From NCBI RefSeq assembly GCF_020740795.1, contig NC_067282.1:125979132-126043131 (forward strand): a DNA stretch of 64,000 bases, given 5' to 3'. Numbering within the stretch: the stretch's first letter is position 1; the number at the start of each line of letters is the position of its first letter. The notes beneath the pieces are model-generated. The model saw only the letters and a list, made by a program, of their open reading frames with translations, was not told the DNA's origin and made no database searches. The stretch comes from Apus apus. Lineage: Eukaryota; Chordata; Aves; Apodiformes; Apodidae. Shown here in pieces: positions 13,301 to 25,670 of the stretch. The position numbers were made by a program, and so were the translations under genes.

Positions 13301-16300
13301 GTTGAGGACCTCAGGATTTCTCTGTGCTTCTGTAATCTTACATACCACATCCTGCTCTTGTCGTGCTGCACAGCGTTCCGCCCAAATACAGTGGCAAAGT
13401 CCCTGGTCAAGCTCATGAAATCTGAGGTGATTCTCTCTTGGTCACGTCACAAGACCCAAAGAAACATACTAAAATATTACTCCCTAAAAAGGCAAGGAGT
13501 CTTAGCAGTAAGGGAGGGGGAGGCTAGATTTTACCAAAGACACTGCCACAACAAGTGCATAAAAAACTTGGTAGAAAGGACTGTAAGCAGGATGTCACAG
13601 CAATGGGATACAAAATACACAGATAAAATAGAGGGGACTGTTCTCTGCTCAAGTAAAATAAGTCAGATTAGGTTAAATAACTAACTGCATCAAGAACAGT
13701 AAGAGCATCCTCACAGACCAGGCCAATACTACTAAATACATTGGTTTGGAATTGTATTAGGTACGGCCAGACAAGGATGGTTGGTGACAGAACTCATGAA
13801 CAGGCAAAAACCCCAGAGCAGCTGTGAGGGAAGCATGGTGGTGACACGTGTCAATTAATTGCATCAAATTACACAAATGGCATGTCGGGGCATAATGCTG
13901 AGACTTAATGCTTAGATACTGTTATGAGGCACCTTGTGGAGTAGTGAGCTGGGAAACACAGGAAGACCAGCGTCTTGTGACTGCCCTGAGCCATGCCCAG
14001 GCCACCTGACTCACTGTGCCTCCATCCAGCAGCTTCTCTGCCACAGTGAACACAAAAACACGGAGATGCAACAGAGCCAAGCAACAACCACAACAGGCAC
14101 TGTGCTATAATAATTTCAAAATGGGAAACTACAGGAAAGTGAAGAAGTTTGTAAGGGAGAAATTTAAAATAATGGCTAAAAGAATACAGTATTTGTAAGC
14201 ACTAGGAGAGACTTTTTTAGAATCTCTTGGTGCATGCTGAAAAGAAATACACATCACACACCAAGAATATTGTGGAAAGACGAAGAAACCAGCGCTGAAA
14301 CAGAAGGGGAAGGGACTTCACTTGAAAACAAGAATGCATCCTTTAAGCATTGCAAGTTTGGTCCAAATACAGAAAGTAGACCAGATAAATAAATTAATAA
14401 AAACTAATCTATTTTGATCTTAGAGTGATTTGAAGGCTCACTGGTTTTAAGACTAGTTTCTGGTTTTAAGACTTGAGCTGGGCAGCTGTTCTTGCTACCT
14501 CCTTTCTGTTCCACTTGTAAGGTCACCTTTCTATCTCTGGTGCCGTGGGTTTTGCCATCAGATTAAGCCTCAAGAAAATGGAGTCAGGCCGAGGTTAAGG
14601 GATAGGGCAGAGCTTCTTCTCTGCAGATCACAAATGGAAACTGAGTAAAAAGGAATAAATATATGTTGAAATGTAATTCTTTGTTCTGAGATCTCATTTA
14701 CAAGCATTTGCACTTCTCTTTTCCTTCCTCTCTTGCCTCTCAATGAATCCATCTCTTGCATCCTCCAAATCACTGATTTTAGTGGGAAATACTTCCATGA
14801 CAAGGCAACTGGGATAACAGCCAGTGAAACAGTTAATCCTCAAATGTCAGCAGTGGGCATCCCAGCTGGTGCCTCCTGGCAGTGAATAGAGCAGTTCACT
14901 CTATTGTTTCAAACCAACTGCAGAAAAAGTGAACACTCTGACTCTGCATCAACACAAAATCCCAGAAATCCCAGGGCACCTCCACAACCAGAACAGTGGG
15001 AGAGTTCACTTCAGTCCTTCAAAATGCAAAGGTGGGAAATTCAAGGCATTCAGGAGAAAATTTGGCTTCACCTGAACTGTGGTGATAAACCCAGGGAAGT
15101 GGAAAACAATAATTCATAAACCAGGATTTTTACCTTTTGCAAAATGGAGTCTCTGCAGTTGCCCCTTTTTAAAACAGATTCAGGGGTTTGTGTTTGTTCC
15201 TTAGACCCTGGAGTACATGTGAAGCTCTTGTCAAAGAGGAAGGGAGAAGTACCTGGGATGAGTTTGAAACCAAGGACAGAAATCTGAATTGAGCATCCAG
15301 AAATATTTCCATGTGGTTGTCTGAGGAACTGTTCTCGAGTCTCTCCATGGGAAAGGAGAAGTGGACTGGTGGACATTTAAAGTAAATATCCCGTATTATA
15401 ACTTTATAGTATACAAACACCCAGTTAGGTCTGTCAGTGCTCTGGAGGAATTACTGATTTGCTGCAGTCATCTGCAAGCAATGTGACCCAATATTTTTTA
15501 TGTTTGAAAGTCCAACCTCAGTTAAAAAAATTAAATCTGTTAGCATTTATAATTCAGGTTCTTCTAGGACAATCAGAAGAATGTAATTGTGTTGTCCCAA
15601 ATAGCACCCCTGACTTCAGAGGGCTGGGAACTACTGAGGAACAAGGAACCTCTCCTTGGCTATGGCACAGACCTGGTTATTGCTGTCACTACAAGCACGC
15701 CACACAGGCTAACTCTGTCTTAAGTGACTGCTGGGCTGACGTTTTGGTAGTGTAGCACATCTAAAGCTCTCTGGAAGCCAAACAGAAGACAGCCAGGGCA
15801 GCTATTAATTTTCAAGGAGTCAATTTATTCTGATCCATAGTTACTCTGATCAGGGCATAGAAATCTTGTATCCCAAAGCGAGTGCCCCCTTTGCTGCAAC
15901 AGCTCTGAAAAAAAGCTAGTCAATTCCACACAACTCAGCTAAGGCAGATGGGCATATAGAGGGAAAGCAATCAGCTCATGGGAAGGAGATGCTCATAAAG
16001 AATGACCATCAATGTAAAATTTCACTTTTCTAAGGTGGTGTTTCTCAACTAAGCAGACAGAGAAATTGCTCGGTGTGACATTCACAAGGCCTGAACCAGG
16101 AGAATGGAGTGGAAATAAGGAAAGACAAAATTTAAGGAAAAAAAACCCAAAATCTCCTGGTAGTAAAATGCCCCGCAGAGCTGTCTTGAGGCAAAAGATG
16201 AAAATTTGCTCCCTGGGAGTTATGTAAAACTAGCACAGAGAAAACACAGGAAAAAACGTATCACAAGAGAATCCTGCAGAGCCCCAGGGGAGAGAGAATG

Positions 16301-17439
16301 GATGATCTAATATGCCTCCTCTGTCTCTGATCTGTGATTAGCATATGCCTCTAATTTATCTGTACTCGCATCTTGCCTGCCTTTCAAAGAACTATTGCTG
16401 ACAATCTCTTATTGCTGACAAGCACACAACTTTAAAACTGCAAACCTCTTCTAGAGAAAAGGAAGCCTGGATTGAATGCCCAGGAGTAAACACAGAAAGA
16501 AGCCTGGTGGAGGGAGGAAAACAATGTTGAGTCTCTGTAAAATCCTCATGGTGATTTTAGAACAAAAGCAACAGCCTCGTGAGCTGGCATGCAAAGTAAG
16601 TGGCCAGCTCACAGTGTGTTTCTTAGAACTTGCTTTTGCTTGAAATCAAATCTTTTGTTGACCTACTGTATCCAGCTTCCTTACCTCTCTTTTTCTGCCC
16701 AGCTTTGGCTCTTGATGGAGGAATCTGAGAGAATTTGACAGAAGTATAAATTATTTCTTCACTTGCTTTGGCTGCAGAAGTTTCTGATCTGCTTCCCTCC
16801 ATGCCAAAGCATAGAATATGTGTGACAAGATGCTTCAATCAGGTTGTTGAGTTACAGCGCTCAACATCAGTGAAACAGGAAACCTGAGGCAACATTCAGA
16901 AGACAAGAAATGTAAAGTTGTAATCTTTATCTCCAGCTACTTAAAATAACCAAATTTACAACAGAATGGAGAGCAGGGGAAGCACAACAACTTCCATTTC
17001 CTAACCTGATGAGGAATTTCTTAAAAACAGCTGTTAGTGGAAGAGGTGATTAATTGCAGTTCATGGGTATGCTAATTGTTGTCAATGCAAGAGGCTGTGA
17101 GGTAGTACTACTACCACTGAGGCAGTAATTGTGAGAACATGTTTTGCTCTGACTAGCTCTCTCTCAGGACAGAAGCAGATGGGTAGCAAGAGCACAAGGT
17201 GGAAAAGGGGAATAGTGTAGTACAAGGTGAAAAGTGGAATAAGCAATGTCTACAGAAAACTGGCAGCCAGCTGCTGTCTGAAGGGAAGTAGAGGTGGACA
17301 GCATGGGTTTGAGAAGGAAGCCTTGTGAGCTTTGGGTGCTTTTACTGGAGACTCTTTCTACATCCAAGACCCAGTGTGAATGTGTGTGAACCAGAGGCAG
17401 GCACTGAGAGCTGGCATCCCTCAAGACCCTCCAAATCAA
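10391..17439. other. Intergenic DNA between the left A2M-family gene and M6PR
   Basis: About 7 kb without a recognisable gene, RNA or CpG island. In mammals KLRG1 lies between M6PR and A2M; I looked for C-type lectin exon signatures on both strands and saw none. The longest open frame (13280-13684, 134 codons) has no recognisable domain. A purine-rich tract is listed separately. Confidence 0.5.
10973..11026. repeat. Purine-only A/G-rich low-complexity tract
   Basis: A stretch of almost pure A and G on the plus strand (runs of A broken by single G or GG), the longest such tract seen in the window. Possibly the expanded tail of an old retroelement; no element body is recognisable next to it. 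Confidence 0.7.
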
Positions 17440-17858
17440 TATTGCAACAGCAGCAGTACAAGAGAGACATGGACATACTGGAGAGAGTCTAGCAAAAGGT
17501 TATGACAGGGACTGGATTATCTCTCCTGTGAGGAAAGGCTGAGACCTGGGATTGTTTAGCCTGCAGGAGAGATGTTTTGGGGAGGATCTTAATTATGTAT
17601 ATAAATACCTGAAGGGAGGGTATAAGAAGACCCAGGCTCATTTCAGCAGTGCCCAGTGACAGAACCAGAGGCAGTGGGCACAAACTGAAGCACAAGAAGT
17701 TCCCTCTGAACATACAGAAACACTTTTTTACTGTGAGGGTGACCTGGCACTGGTTGGCCAGAGAGCTGGGGAACTGGCTGTAGGTGCTTGAGCAGGGGGT
17801 TGGACAAGGGAACCCTGAGAGGTCCCTTCCAACCTCAACCGCTCTGTGACTCTGTGGC
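17440..17858 (+). repeat. CR1 LINE 3' fragment
   Basis: CR1 landmarks in order: 'agagacatggacatactgga', 'gaggaaaggctgagacctgg', 'attgtttagcctg', 'aaatacctgaagggaggg', and the terminal 'gaggtcccttccaacctcaa' followed by a short repeated tail. Intergenic, pointing toward M6PR. Confidence 0.88.
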
Positions 17859-18744
17859 CAACAATAGTGGTATCATGGCTTTAACCCAGCAGACATATAA
17901 ATACTACATAGCCTCTTGCTCATGCTTTGAGTGGATATCAGAAAAGTCTAAAAAGAGCTGTTAAGCCCAGAGAGGAAGAATTTACAATAGTCATGATGAA
18001 AGCTTAGCTGGGAACGTAATCTGTGTGGCTGGAAAGAAAAAACAACAAGACTGAGACACTGCTTAAGTGACACAGACCAAGGGTCTCTTTGGCTACAGCC
18101 AAAGGCGCTGCAGGCTGCCTGCAGGGCCAGTGTGGTAAAGAAGATGGAGTTATTTGTGAACAAGTGGAGAAGTGAAGGTTGGCAGGGAAGAACTAAGAGT
18201 TCTGTTTTGATGTATTCTACCATTTTTTCTCTAGTATCAATAAGAAGTTGTGTTCTTAGTTTGGACAAGGAAATAGAGAGGTAGTGATCGCACTGTAGAA
18301 GGGTATGCAGGCAACATTAGTTATTAGCTAAGTGTTAATATAAATAAATTTTACCTCTGTGGCTGACATGTCCGTGCTATACTCCCAGTGCCATCAGCAG
18401 GACAGGAATCACAGCAGGACTAAATTCATCAGTTTTCCAGGAGCCAAAAGCACTCCTTCCCAGTTCCTCATCACTGAAGCAGTGTATGGCAGAGAAGCCT
18501 CTCAAAACCCTCTCAAACAAGTGGCTTCTCTAGCATGTTGACAAGTTCAAGAAATCTAGCATTTCTATCTTAATTAAAATAAGTAAAAGACTCAGAACTC
18601 TGGCGAAGAACATCCATCCATTTTGATATCAGGGCCCTAGAAAGTGGACTATCACATTATCACAATGAGAGCATGACTTAAAAGAGAAATATCCTTTAAG
18701 GATGCCAGTCTCAAATGGTTTATAGCTTTATTAATCATAGTCAA

Positions 18745-19178
18745 GATGCTCAAGTCCACCAACCTTGAGCAACTCTCCTATGAAGACAGGCTGAGAGAGC
18801 TGAGGTTGTTGTCTGCAGAAGGCTTTGCAGAGACCTTAGAGCAGCCTTGCAGTACCTGAAGGGCTACAGGAAAGACAGGGAAAAACTTTTCACAAGGGTG
18901 TGTAGATATACAATGAGGAACAGTTTTACATTGAAAGAAGATATATTTACATTAGATATTAGGAAGAAATTATTCACTATGAGGGTGGTTAGACACTGGA
19001 ACAGGCTGCCCACAGAAGTGGTGGAAACCCCATCCCTGGAATTGTTCAAAGCCGGGTTGGATGGGGCTCTGAGCAACCTGGTCTAGTGGGAGATGCTGCC
19101 CATGCAGGGAGATTGGATCTAGATGATTTTTAAAGTCCCTTCCAACTCAAACTGCTCTGTAATTCTGTAATTCTCTGA
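18745..19178 (+). repeat. CR1 LINE 3' fragment next to the M6PR CpG island
   Basis: Contains 'tcctatgaagacaggctgag', 'cactggaacaggctgcccac', 'ccatccctggaattgttcaa', 'aacctggtctagtgggag' and a terminal repeated 'gtaattctgtaattct'. It ends about 250 bp before GC content rises sharply and so marks the upstream limit of the CpG island. Confidence 0.9.
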
Positions 19179-19429
19179 TCAGCTAGAGCTGAAATTCCAC
19201 TGCAGTGGAAAGACTTGCAGGAGCTGGAGGAGACACCTTTATTCCAAAGTCCAACAAACAAGGTGTCAGGCATGGATGAAATCAGAAGGATGGAGGCCAC
19301 AAATTACCGTTAAGAAGAGCTGTATCCCTTGCTTAGCAAGAAGTCACTCTGGAGGTACATGGAGGGGACGGCAAAGCCCAATAACCGTGATGGCCTATGG
19401 CGGCCTTCCACGGCGGGGGCAAGGGGAAG

Positions 19430-20460
19430 GGCAGGCCACGGCTCCACGGCGCTGGGAAGCCTCTGCTGACATAGGCGCCGGTCTGCAGGTGCTCCGAGCC
19501 CCAGGAGGGCCGGAGCTGGGAGCCGGGCCTCCGGGCGAACAGGTCGGAGCGCGCCCTGACCGGATTCCCCAGCGAGGCCCCGCACCCGCCCCGCCCGCCG
19601 CCCGGCACCGAGGGGCGCGGGACGGGCTCGGGCCCCGCCTCAGCCGCGCTCCGCAGGGCCGGGCCCCGCCGTCCCGCCGCTCCTGGAGGAGAAGGGCGGG
19701 AGGGCGCGACAGCGGCAGCTCCTTCCAGCGCCCCGCGGGGGAGCAGGGAAGGAGGCGGGCGGGGCCCCCGGGCGGGCGGGCGTTGGGCGCGGCCCTTCCC
19801 CGCTCCTCACTCGCTGAGCCGCCGAGGGCGGGCCCGGCGGCCCCGGGGCTCCCATTGGCGGAGCGCGCCGCTTCCGCCGCGCCCTTCCTGCTTCCGGCTC
19901 GCGGGGAGCCGGCCGGGACGGCGGGGAGGCCGGTGCTGCCCGCGCTGCCTGCGGTCCCCGCGGTCCCCGGGCCGCCCCTGGGCGCGCAGCATGCGGTGCC
20001 CGTGAGCGGCCGATCACTCTCGTGCAGAGGCGGCCGTGCCCGTGCGCGGCGGGACGGAGCCGGGCGGCGCGGCGGGCAGGGCCGGGGCGGCAGCAGGTGG
20101 GGGCGGCGGCGGGGCGGGCGGGAGGCGGCGTGGCAGGCGGCCAGGGGGAGGGCGGCAGCCGCGTCCCGTCGCAGTTTGCTCCCGTCAGTGTGTGCGTGAA
20201 GTGTCCGCCGGTGCTACGGGCCGGGTTCTGCTTTCGGTCTGGTGAGGGACGAGCCACGAGTTCCGCGTGACGGGCTCCCTCGTTGCGGCGGCGATCAGAG
20301 CTGGGCGGGCGGGAGCAGCCGCGATGGGCCCCGCGGGGGCGGCCATCGGGTTCGGTTCCGCCGAACGGGCCGCGCGCGGCCCGCCCGTCCAGCCGCACTC
20401 GGGCCCGTTCCCTCTGCCGGCGTCTGGAACTTGACTGAAATCTGCGGTAGGAGAAGCATA
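19430..20460 (+). promoter_or_regulatory. M6PR: CpG island, presumed M6PR promoter and 5' UTR exon
   Basis: About 1 kb of very GC- and CpG-rich sequence, unlike the AT-rich flanks. An inverted CCAAT box (cattgg near 19853) is followed by ETS-like cttccgg/cttccgcc sites near 19870-19900, typical of a TATA-less housekeeping promoter. The first coding exon begins with an acceptor at 21190, so a non-coding first exon must lie upstream. Candidate donors are CCC|GTGAGC after 20001 and CAG|GTGGGG after 20096. Long open frames on both strands here reflect GC richness. Which donor is used, and whether the island is bidirectional, cannot be decided from sequence. Confidence 0.75.
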
Positions 20461-21191
20461 GAGTAGTCTGTGGGGCCGCTGCGGTTGGCTGCTGCAGTCA
20501 CTGCATGTTCCCCACTTGTTTTAGCCTGAGCCTGAAAGCCAAATCTAGATTTCATGGTTGTCTTCATTACTGCCTCTGTGGTTGAGTCTTACATAGGATG
20601 TCTCAGCTCCCTTCTTCCCCCGTGTAAACAGAAGAAAACTGTTCTGTGAAGTTGCGGCTTAGCATTATTAAACACTTTCAGATTCTCAGGTGAAGTTGTA
20701 CTAGAAAGATAACATAAGATTAAGGCACTTGAACAAACAGAGTCCGACTATAATCTGAGTGGCTCTTCCGTGCAAGCTTCACATGAGAGCTGCAAAGAGG
20801 ATTGATTAGAGGACTGGTAAATAACTGTCTGCCGATTTGCTTCTCAGTGCCATGCAGTAATGAACAATGGCTTACTTCAGGGTTCAGCCTGCTGGGCTCT
20901 GCTCTGATTGAATCAATGCTAATTACTGTGCTCAGCAGCAAAACTTTTTGTGGTCCTGAGGCAAAATTCAGAAAAGAACCCCAGATCACCCCAGTTAATT
21001 GTCTTTCACTATGCAAGAGGTCATATTTCATGTTCTTGGGAACTGAGAAATGTTTCCAGATTTTGATTTCTCCTTCTTGCTGTCAGGACTGCAAGGAGGA
21101 AGTGGCCAATCATTGACTCTGTGACCCTGAAGTTAGTTTGCAGGGGGCTGAAACAGTTAATCCTCTGTGTTCTTTGTGGTATGTGTTTAGG

Positions 21192-23610
21192 ATGTCATCA
21201 CCTTGCTATACCTCTGCTGTGCTGGTACTCTTTGTGGCCCTTGCTGTGGGTGTGGAGGCTGAACAGGCAAAAGAAAGGAGCTGTGATGTTGTTGGTGAGG
21301 AGGGCAGCGAGTCACAGATGGAAAGAGCCCTGCTGAAGAAACTAGAGCCCCTGAGCCAAATAAGGTATAGTAGGACACCCTACAGGCCTCGGGGAGCAAG
21401 GGGAGGGGAAGATCTGGGGCCAGACTGCAGCATGGTCTCCCCCATTAGTGCAGGCTGTGCCTGGCTTTCAGATCTCAGGTGTCTGCTGCTCTCAGCACCG
21501 TTCTTTGTAATCCTATGAGCTGTCTTTGCTGTCCTTTCCCTGCTGCAGGTTTAATGTTACTGTGGAGAAAGGCAAAACAGAGAACTATGTCTACCACTTC
21601 AGGGTGTGCAGGGAGGTCAACACCTCCATGCATGATTTTGGTGGCCTGGTGCAAACAGATAGACAGAGTGGAAGGACCACAGTGATAGGAAGAATCAATG
21701 AAACCCAGGTCTTCAATGGAAGTAAGATTTAACTTCTATTGTTCAGTAACATCCATTTGCCTCCTGATCTGGATTTGCAGCCTTTATTGTTTCCCACTTG
21801 GCAGGTGACTGGATCATGCTGATTTATAAAGGAGGTGATTCATATGGCACGCACTGCAGTGGTGAGAAGAGAAGAGCTGTGATAATGATTTCCTGCAAGC
21901 AGGGAGCTACAGCGGTGAGTGACTCAGAAGGCAGGAGAGGAGCAGGAGGCTGCCAGACACAATTTTTTATAAGCAGAAAAGTCTGAGGAGGCCACAGGGC
22001 TTTCTTCTGTCCTCTAGTGTCTGTTGCCTAGCTGTACCAACAGTGATAAAACTGTCTTCTGGTGAAGTTCAGTACACCTGGCCGTGTTTTCACATTATTT
22101 AACTTTCCCCAAATTGCAGAGTTCATTCAGCATTATTTCAGAAGAGCGGGAAAAGGAGCAGGAGTGTTTCTACCTCTTTGAGATGGACAGCAGTGTGGCT
22201 TGTCCAGCTGAGGATTCCCACCTCAGTGTTGGCTCCATTCTGCTGATCACGTGAGTCATTGGAAGAGCTGTTTGTGTCTGAGCCATAATCTCCAGTGCCA
22301 TTTGGAAACCCAACAAATGCTACACCAGACTAGATAATTGTAGTGTACCTATCCACAGCCACCATTAGATGTTACTGAGCCTTGCAGGCTTGTTGGACAG
22401 AAGCTCTTGCTTAAGGCATGATGCTACAGAGCTACTCTGTTCCCTGTAGACATCCTCCTTCATTGTTTACGGTCAAGTGCACTGAATCCTGGTAGATACG
22501 AGTTTCTAAAACGGTACAACAGCTCTTTGCCAAAGCTGGGAATTGAGACCAGGAGCCTTAGGACTAATTTTCTTAATTTGTGCTTAGAGGCACTACTTTC
22601 TGAAATGCTGCTGAAAGCTTTATACTAGCAGATCAATATTCTGGGGACCTTTTCTGGTCTGTTCTCTATTTATAGCTCTGTTCTGGAGTGGTGGTCAGCT
22701 ACTGGCTCCAGTTCCAGTCTGAGGCAGATAGCTGGCTTGGAAGAGGTTGTTTATAGCATTTTCTCAGCTCTGATTTTTAATTCTGCCCTCCAGGTTTGCT
22801 TCAGTGATTGCAGTCTACATCATTGGTGGGTTCCTCTACCAGCGCCTTGTAGTGGGAGCGAAGGGCATGGAGCAGTTTCCTCACTTTTCCTTCTGGCAAG
22901 ATCTGGGCAATTTGGTGGCGGTGAGTGAAAATCCCAGCCTGGCCCATATGTTAAGATGGGAGAAAATGACATCTGCCTTGTATTTGTGGACTTTGTCTCT
23001 TGTTTAGTCTTACCACCAGGGTGGTGTACTTTGAGGCAGAAGATGAGGCTAATCAGGTTTTTTGGGGTTTTTTTTTGAGTACTCTATTTTTTAATTCCTT
23101 GCTGAGACTGATTCCATCACAATATCCCGTGATTGCCGTGTAACAGACTAGAACATATGCTCACTAGTGGCTAATGCTTTCCAGGTAGGAACGTTCATGT
23201 CTGACTCCCTGAAAACCCTTTGTTTGTCACTGTAGGCAGTGCCATTTATCATCCATCAGGTCTCAACCTGATGTTGCTGCACACTCTTAATCAGCAAGCC
23301 CAGAGCTTTCAAGACTGAGTAGGATGCTTGTATGTGTGCTCCTCGTCGAGTTTTGGGGAGCTGTTCCAGACACCACAAGGATAGGCATAATCCCTTAGCA
23401 AAAGAGAAATCTCAGAAGCTGCTTTGCTTTGGATGCTGAGTCAATTGCTTACAGTGTGATTCCAGTACAATATCCTTGTGCTTGTAGGATGGCTGTGACT
23501 TTGTCTGCCGATCTAAGCCTCGGAATGTGCCGTCTGTGTACCGTGGTGTGGGTGATGATCAGCTGGGCGAGGAGTCAGAAGAACGGGATGACCATTTGCT
23601 ATCAATGTGA
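21192..23610 (+). CDS. M6PR: Cation-dependent mannose-6-phosphate receptor (CD-MPR, MPR46), complete
   Basis: Type I membrane receptor that carries mannose-6-phosphate-tagged lysosomal hydrolases from the trans-Golgi to endosomes. Coding exons: 21192-21364, 21549-21721, 21805-21914, 22120-22250, 22794-22920 and 23488-23610 (TGA), all GT-AG and in phase, giving 278 aa (human 277). Residues 1-23 are a signal peptide. The lumenal P-type lectin domain has the six family cysteines (C31, C78, C133, C146, C168, C180). Ligand-contact residues equivalent to mammalian Q66, R111, E133 and Y143 are Q93, R138, E160 and Y170. One membrane span covers about residues 190-211. The 67-residue tail keeps the FW sorting motif (FSFWQDL), the two distal cysteines, and an acidic dileucine end ([13 protein letters not shown]). 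Oddity: the position of mammalian D103 is glycine (G130). PHC1 converges from downstream. Confidence 0.97.
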
Positions 23611-25670
23611 TAGCCTTTCAACATTGATTTCTTTTCTCCCCGCCTCCCCAGTGCTTGTTTAGCTGGGTGCCTCCCAGCTAGTTCTCCTCTCACTTCTGAT
23701 TTTCTTTACACTATTCGCTTTTGCCGTCTCTGGTGTGTCAAGTCCCACTGATGCCTCTGGGTGCCAACAGCACTGGTCACTGATGGCATGTCTTACGAAC
23801 ATAATGCTGGTTTAGGTTTTTAAAAATGCAGCAAAACTAGGGAGGGAAAAAGTGATGAGAGCTGAGTAGAAGACAGCGAGAAAGCAGTATGAGCTTCAGC
23901 TCTGAGCAGAAATGGGAGATGAATCACTGAAAGGAAAAAAAGGGCCATGGATGGGTGCAGAAAGAGGAAGGCTGTGGGTTAAAACAGCTGAGAATATAGA
24001 AGGGATCTTTTGTGTCTTCCCTCCCATAGGGTTTACAGGATCCCTAAGACACTGGAATTATTTTTCTTTTAATGCAATTTCAGCTTTCCTAGCTTCTGCA
24101 CTGTTTCTGCCAGTGCAACCTGCACAGTGTTCTATGCCCGACTCTGTGGGGTAGAATAGGCATTAGCACCCCACCCCTGCAGTGTTGTTTTTTTTCCTAA
24201 TGGCAATATGTTGAAGAGTATGCACCAGTTTCTTTCAACAGATGTAAAGGAATGCATGCCATCCTCTCAGACTGGGGAGTGGCAATGCTAGAAAACTATA
24301 GGAGCTAAATATAGCCTTATGACTTTCCAGTTCAGTCAAAATACTCCTCAAGCCTTCTCACTCACTGAGAAGCAAAATGAAATTACGTGCTGCTAAGTAA
24401 AGGGAATATTTGTTGAAACCAAAACCAGTATCAAGGCAAATTGAGACAGGTAGCTGCCACAAATTCTATTGCAAGCTTCTCAAGGTGACTGCCCACATGG
24501 CTCTGTCACTGTCAGCACTGATTTCATGTTCCTTGTTTGGCAGAGGACATTCCCATAAAGCTACCAGATTTTATTTTTATAAAAAAGGAACCACAGAAGC
24601 CAAGAACAAGAATGCTAACACATTAAAAACTGCATAAGGGACTTTTGTGCTTACAGGGTCAGCTTTCATAAATCACTTGACCCTTAGCATGGTGCAGACC
24701 AGTCCGAAGACACTTGCCCTGTGCAGATGGTACTCACATACATTGTCTCACATTGTCTGGGAGTGAGAGAGACATTCTCCTGGGATCCTGGTGAAAAGCA
24801 GATACAGCTGAGTTGTAAAACTTACTGGGAACCTTCAGAAACTTGGCACCTTGATTCCTCATTGCTTTTATGTGAGGGGCTAGACTCTAAGCCATCCCAT
24901 TTTGCCCTATTGTAGACTGGCTAAGACCTGTCCTCAGTCTTGAGGACATGGACTGTGGATAAGCAAGCCACTATTTTAACAGCACAGTCCAGACAAGACT
25001 TGTGTATTTTTAATACTGCCAAAACAGTCTGAACAGTGACACTGAGGGAGAACGGGTAGCCCTGCTTTCTTGCTGGGTTTAGAGTGGGCAAACAATTCCT
25101 GCTTTCTTTGACTTTTGTTACAGTCTCAGTCTTTCTTGTAACATGGGAAAAATAGGAAGCTACTAAGTCTGTTGTTACTGTTTTTCATGGTGATGTTAAG
25201 GTAATTTTTTTTGTACAAAACACAACTTTCAAAAATAAAATTAAAAAAAAACCTGCTGAAGTGTTCTGCTAAAGTAATAGGAGCTTTCTCACTTACCCAA
25301 ATGTGAAGGGTCCTTAGTGTGTGCCTTGTGCCTGAACTACTCTTATTGTTAGTACAGCAGTTTTTTGCTGCCATCTTGCATCACTGCAGTTCCCCTTGGG
25401 CTTAAGAGAGAGGGCTATACACATCTTTCAAAACTGAAACTTTAATAGCTCAGGATGCTCTGTATTTTTCTGCAACAATAAAAATCAATAGTAACTTTTT
25501 GATGAAAGTTATGTATTTCAAACACTAGGTTAAGGTTCAAGTTGGGGAGGGAGAGTAAAAAGCAGCCAGACCTGCAAAGCCTGAACAAGCGTTTTTTTAT
25601 TAAGAATATTGAAGATGAAACGAAGCCTTCCCCTTTAACTGAAATAAAATCTGTTTCTCAGAAGTAGCTA
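23611..25670 (+). other. M6PR: Probable M6PR 3' UTR with candidate poly(A) signals
   Basis: Non-coding sequence after the stop codon with no other gene. AATAAA occurs at 25477-25482 and 25643-25648, with a further one at 26041-26046. Using the first would give a 3' UTR of about 1.9 kb. Which site is used is unknown. Confidence 0.5.

Noticed and set aside
13280-13684. 134-codon plus-strand frame in the M6PR-A2M interval
   Set aside because: No recognisable domain, no flanking splice signals or promoter; length is possible by chance in 12 kb.
7260-19400. Search for KLRG1 or another C-type lectin gene
   Set aside because: No exon with lectin-domain signatures seen on either strand by eye; absence is not proven without a profile search.
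19276-20199. 307-codon plus-strand frame, with a 252-codon minus-strand frame at 19640-20398
   Set aside because: Both are GC-island shadows with no recognisable domain; the region is better explained as the M6PR promoter and 5' UTR.
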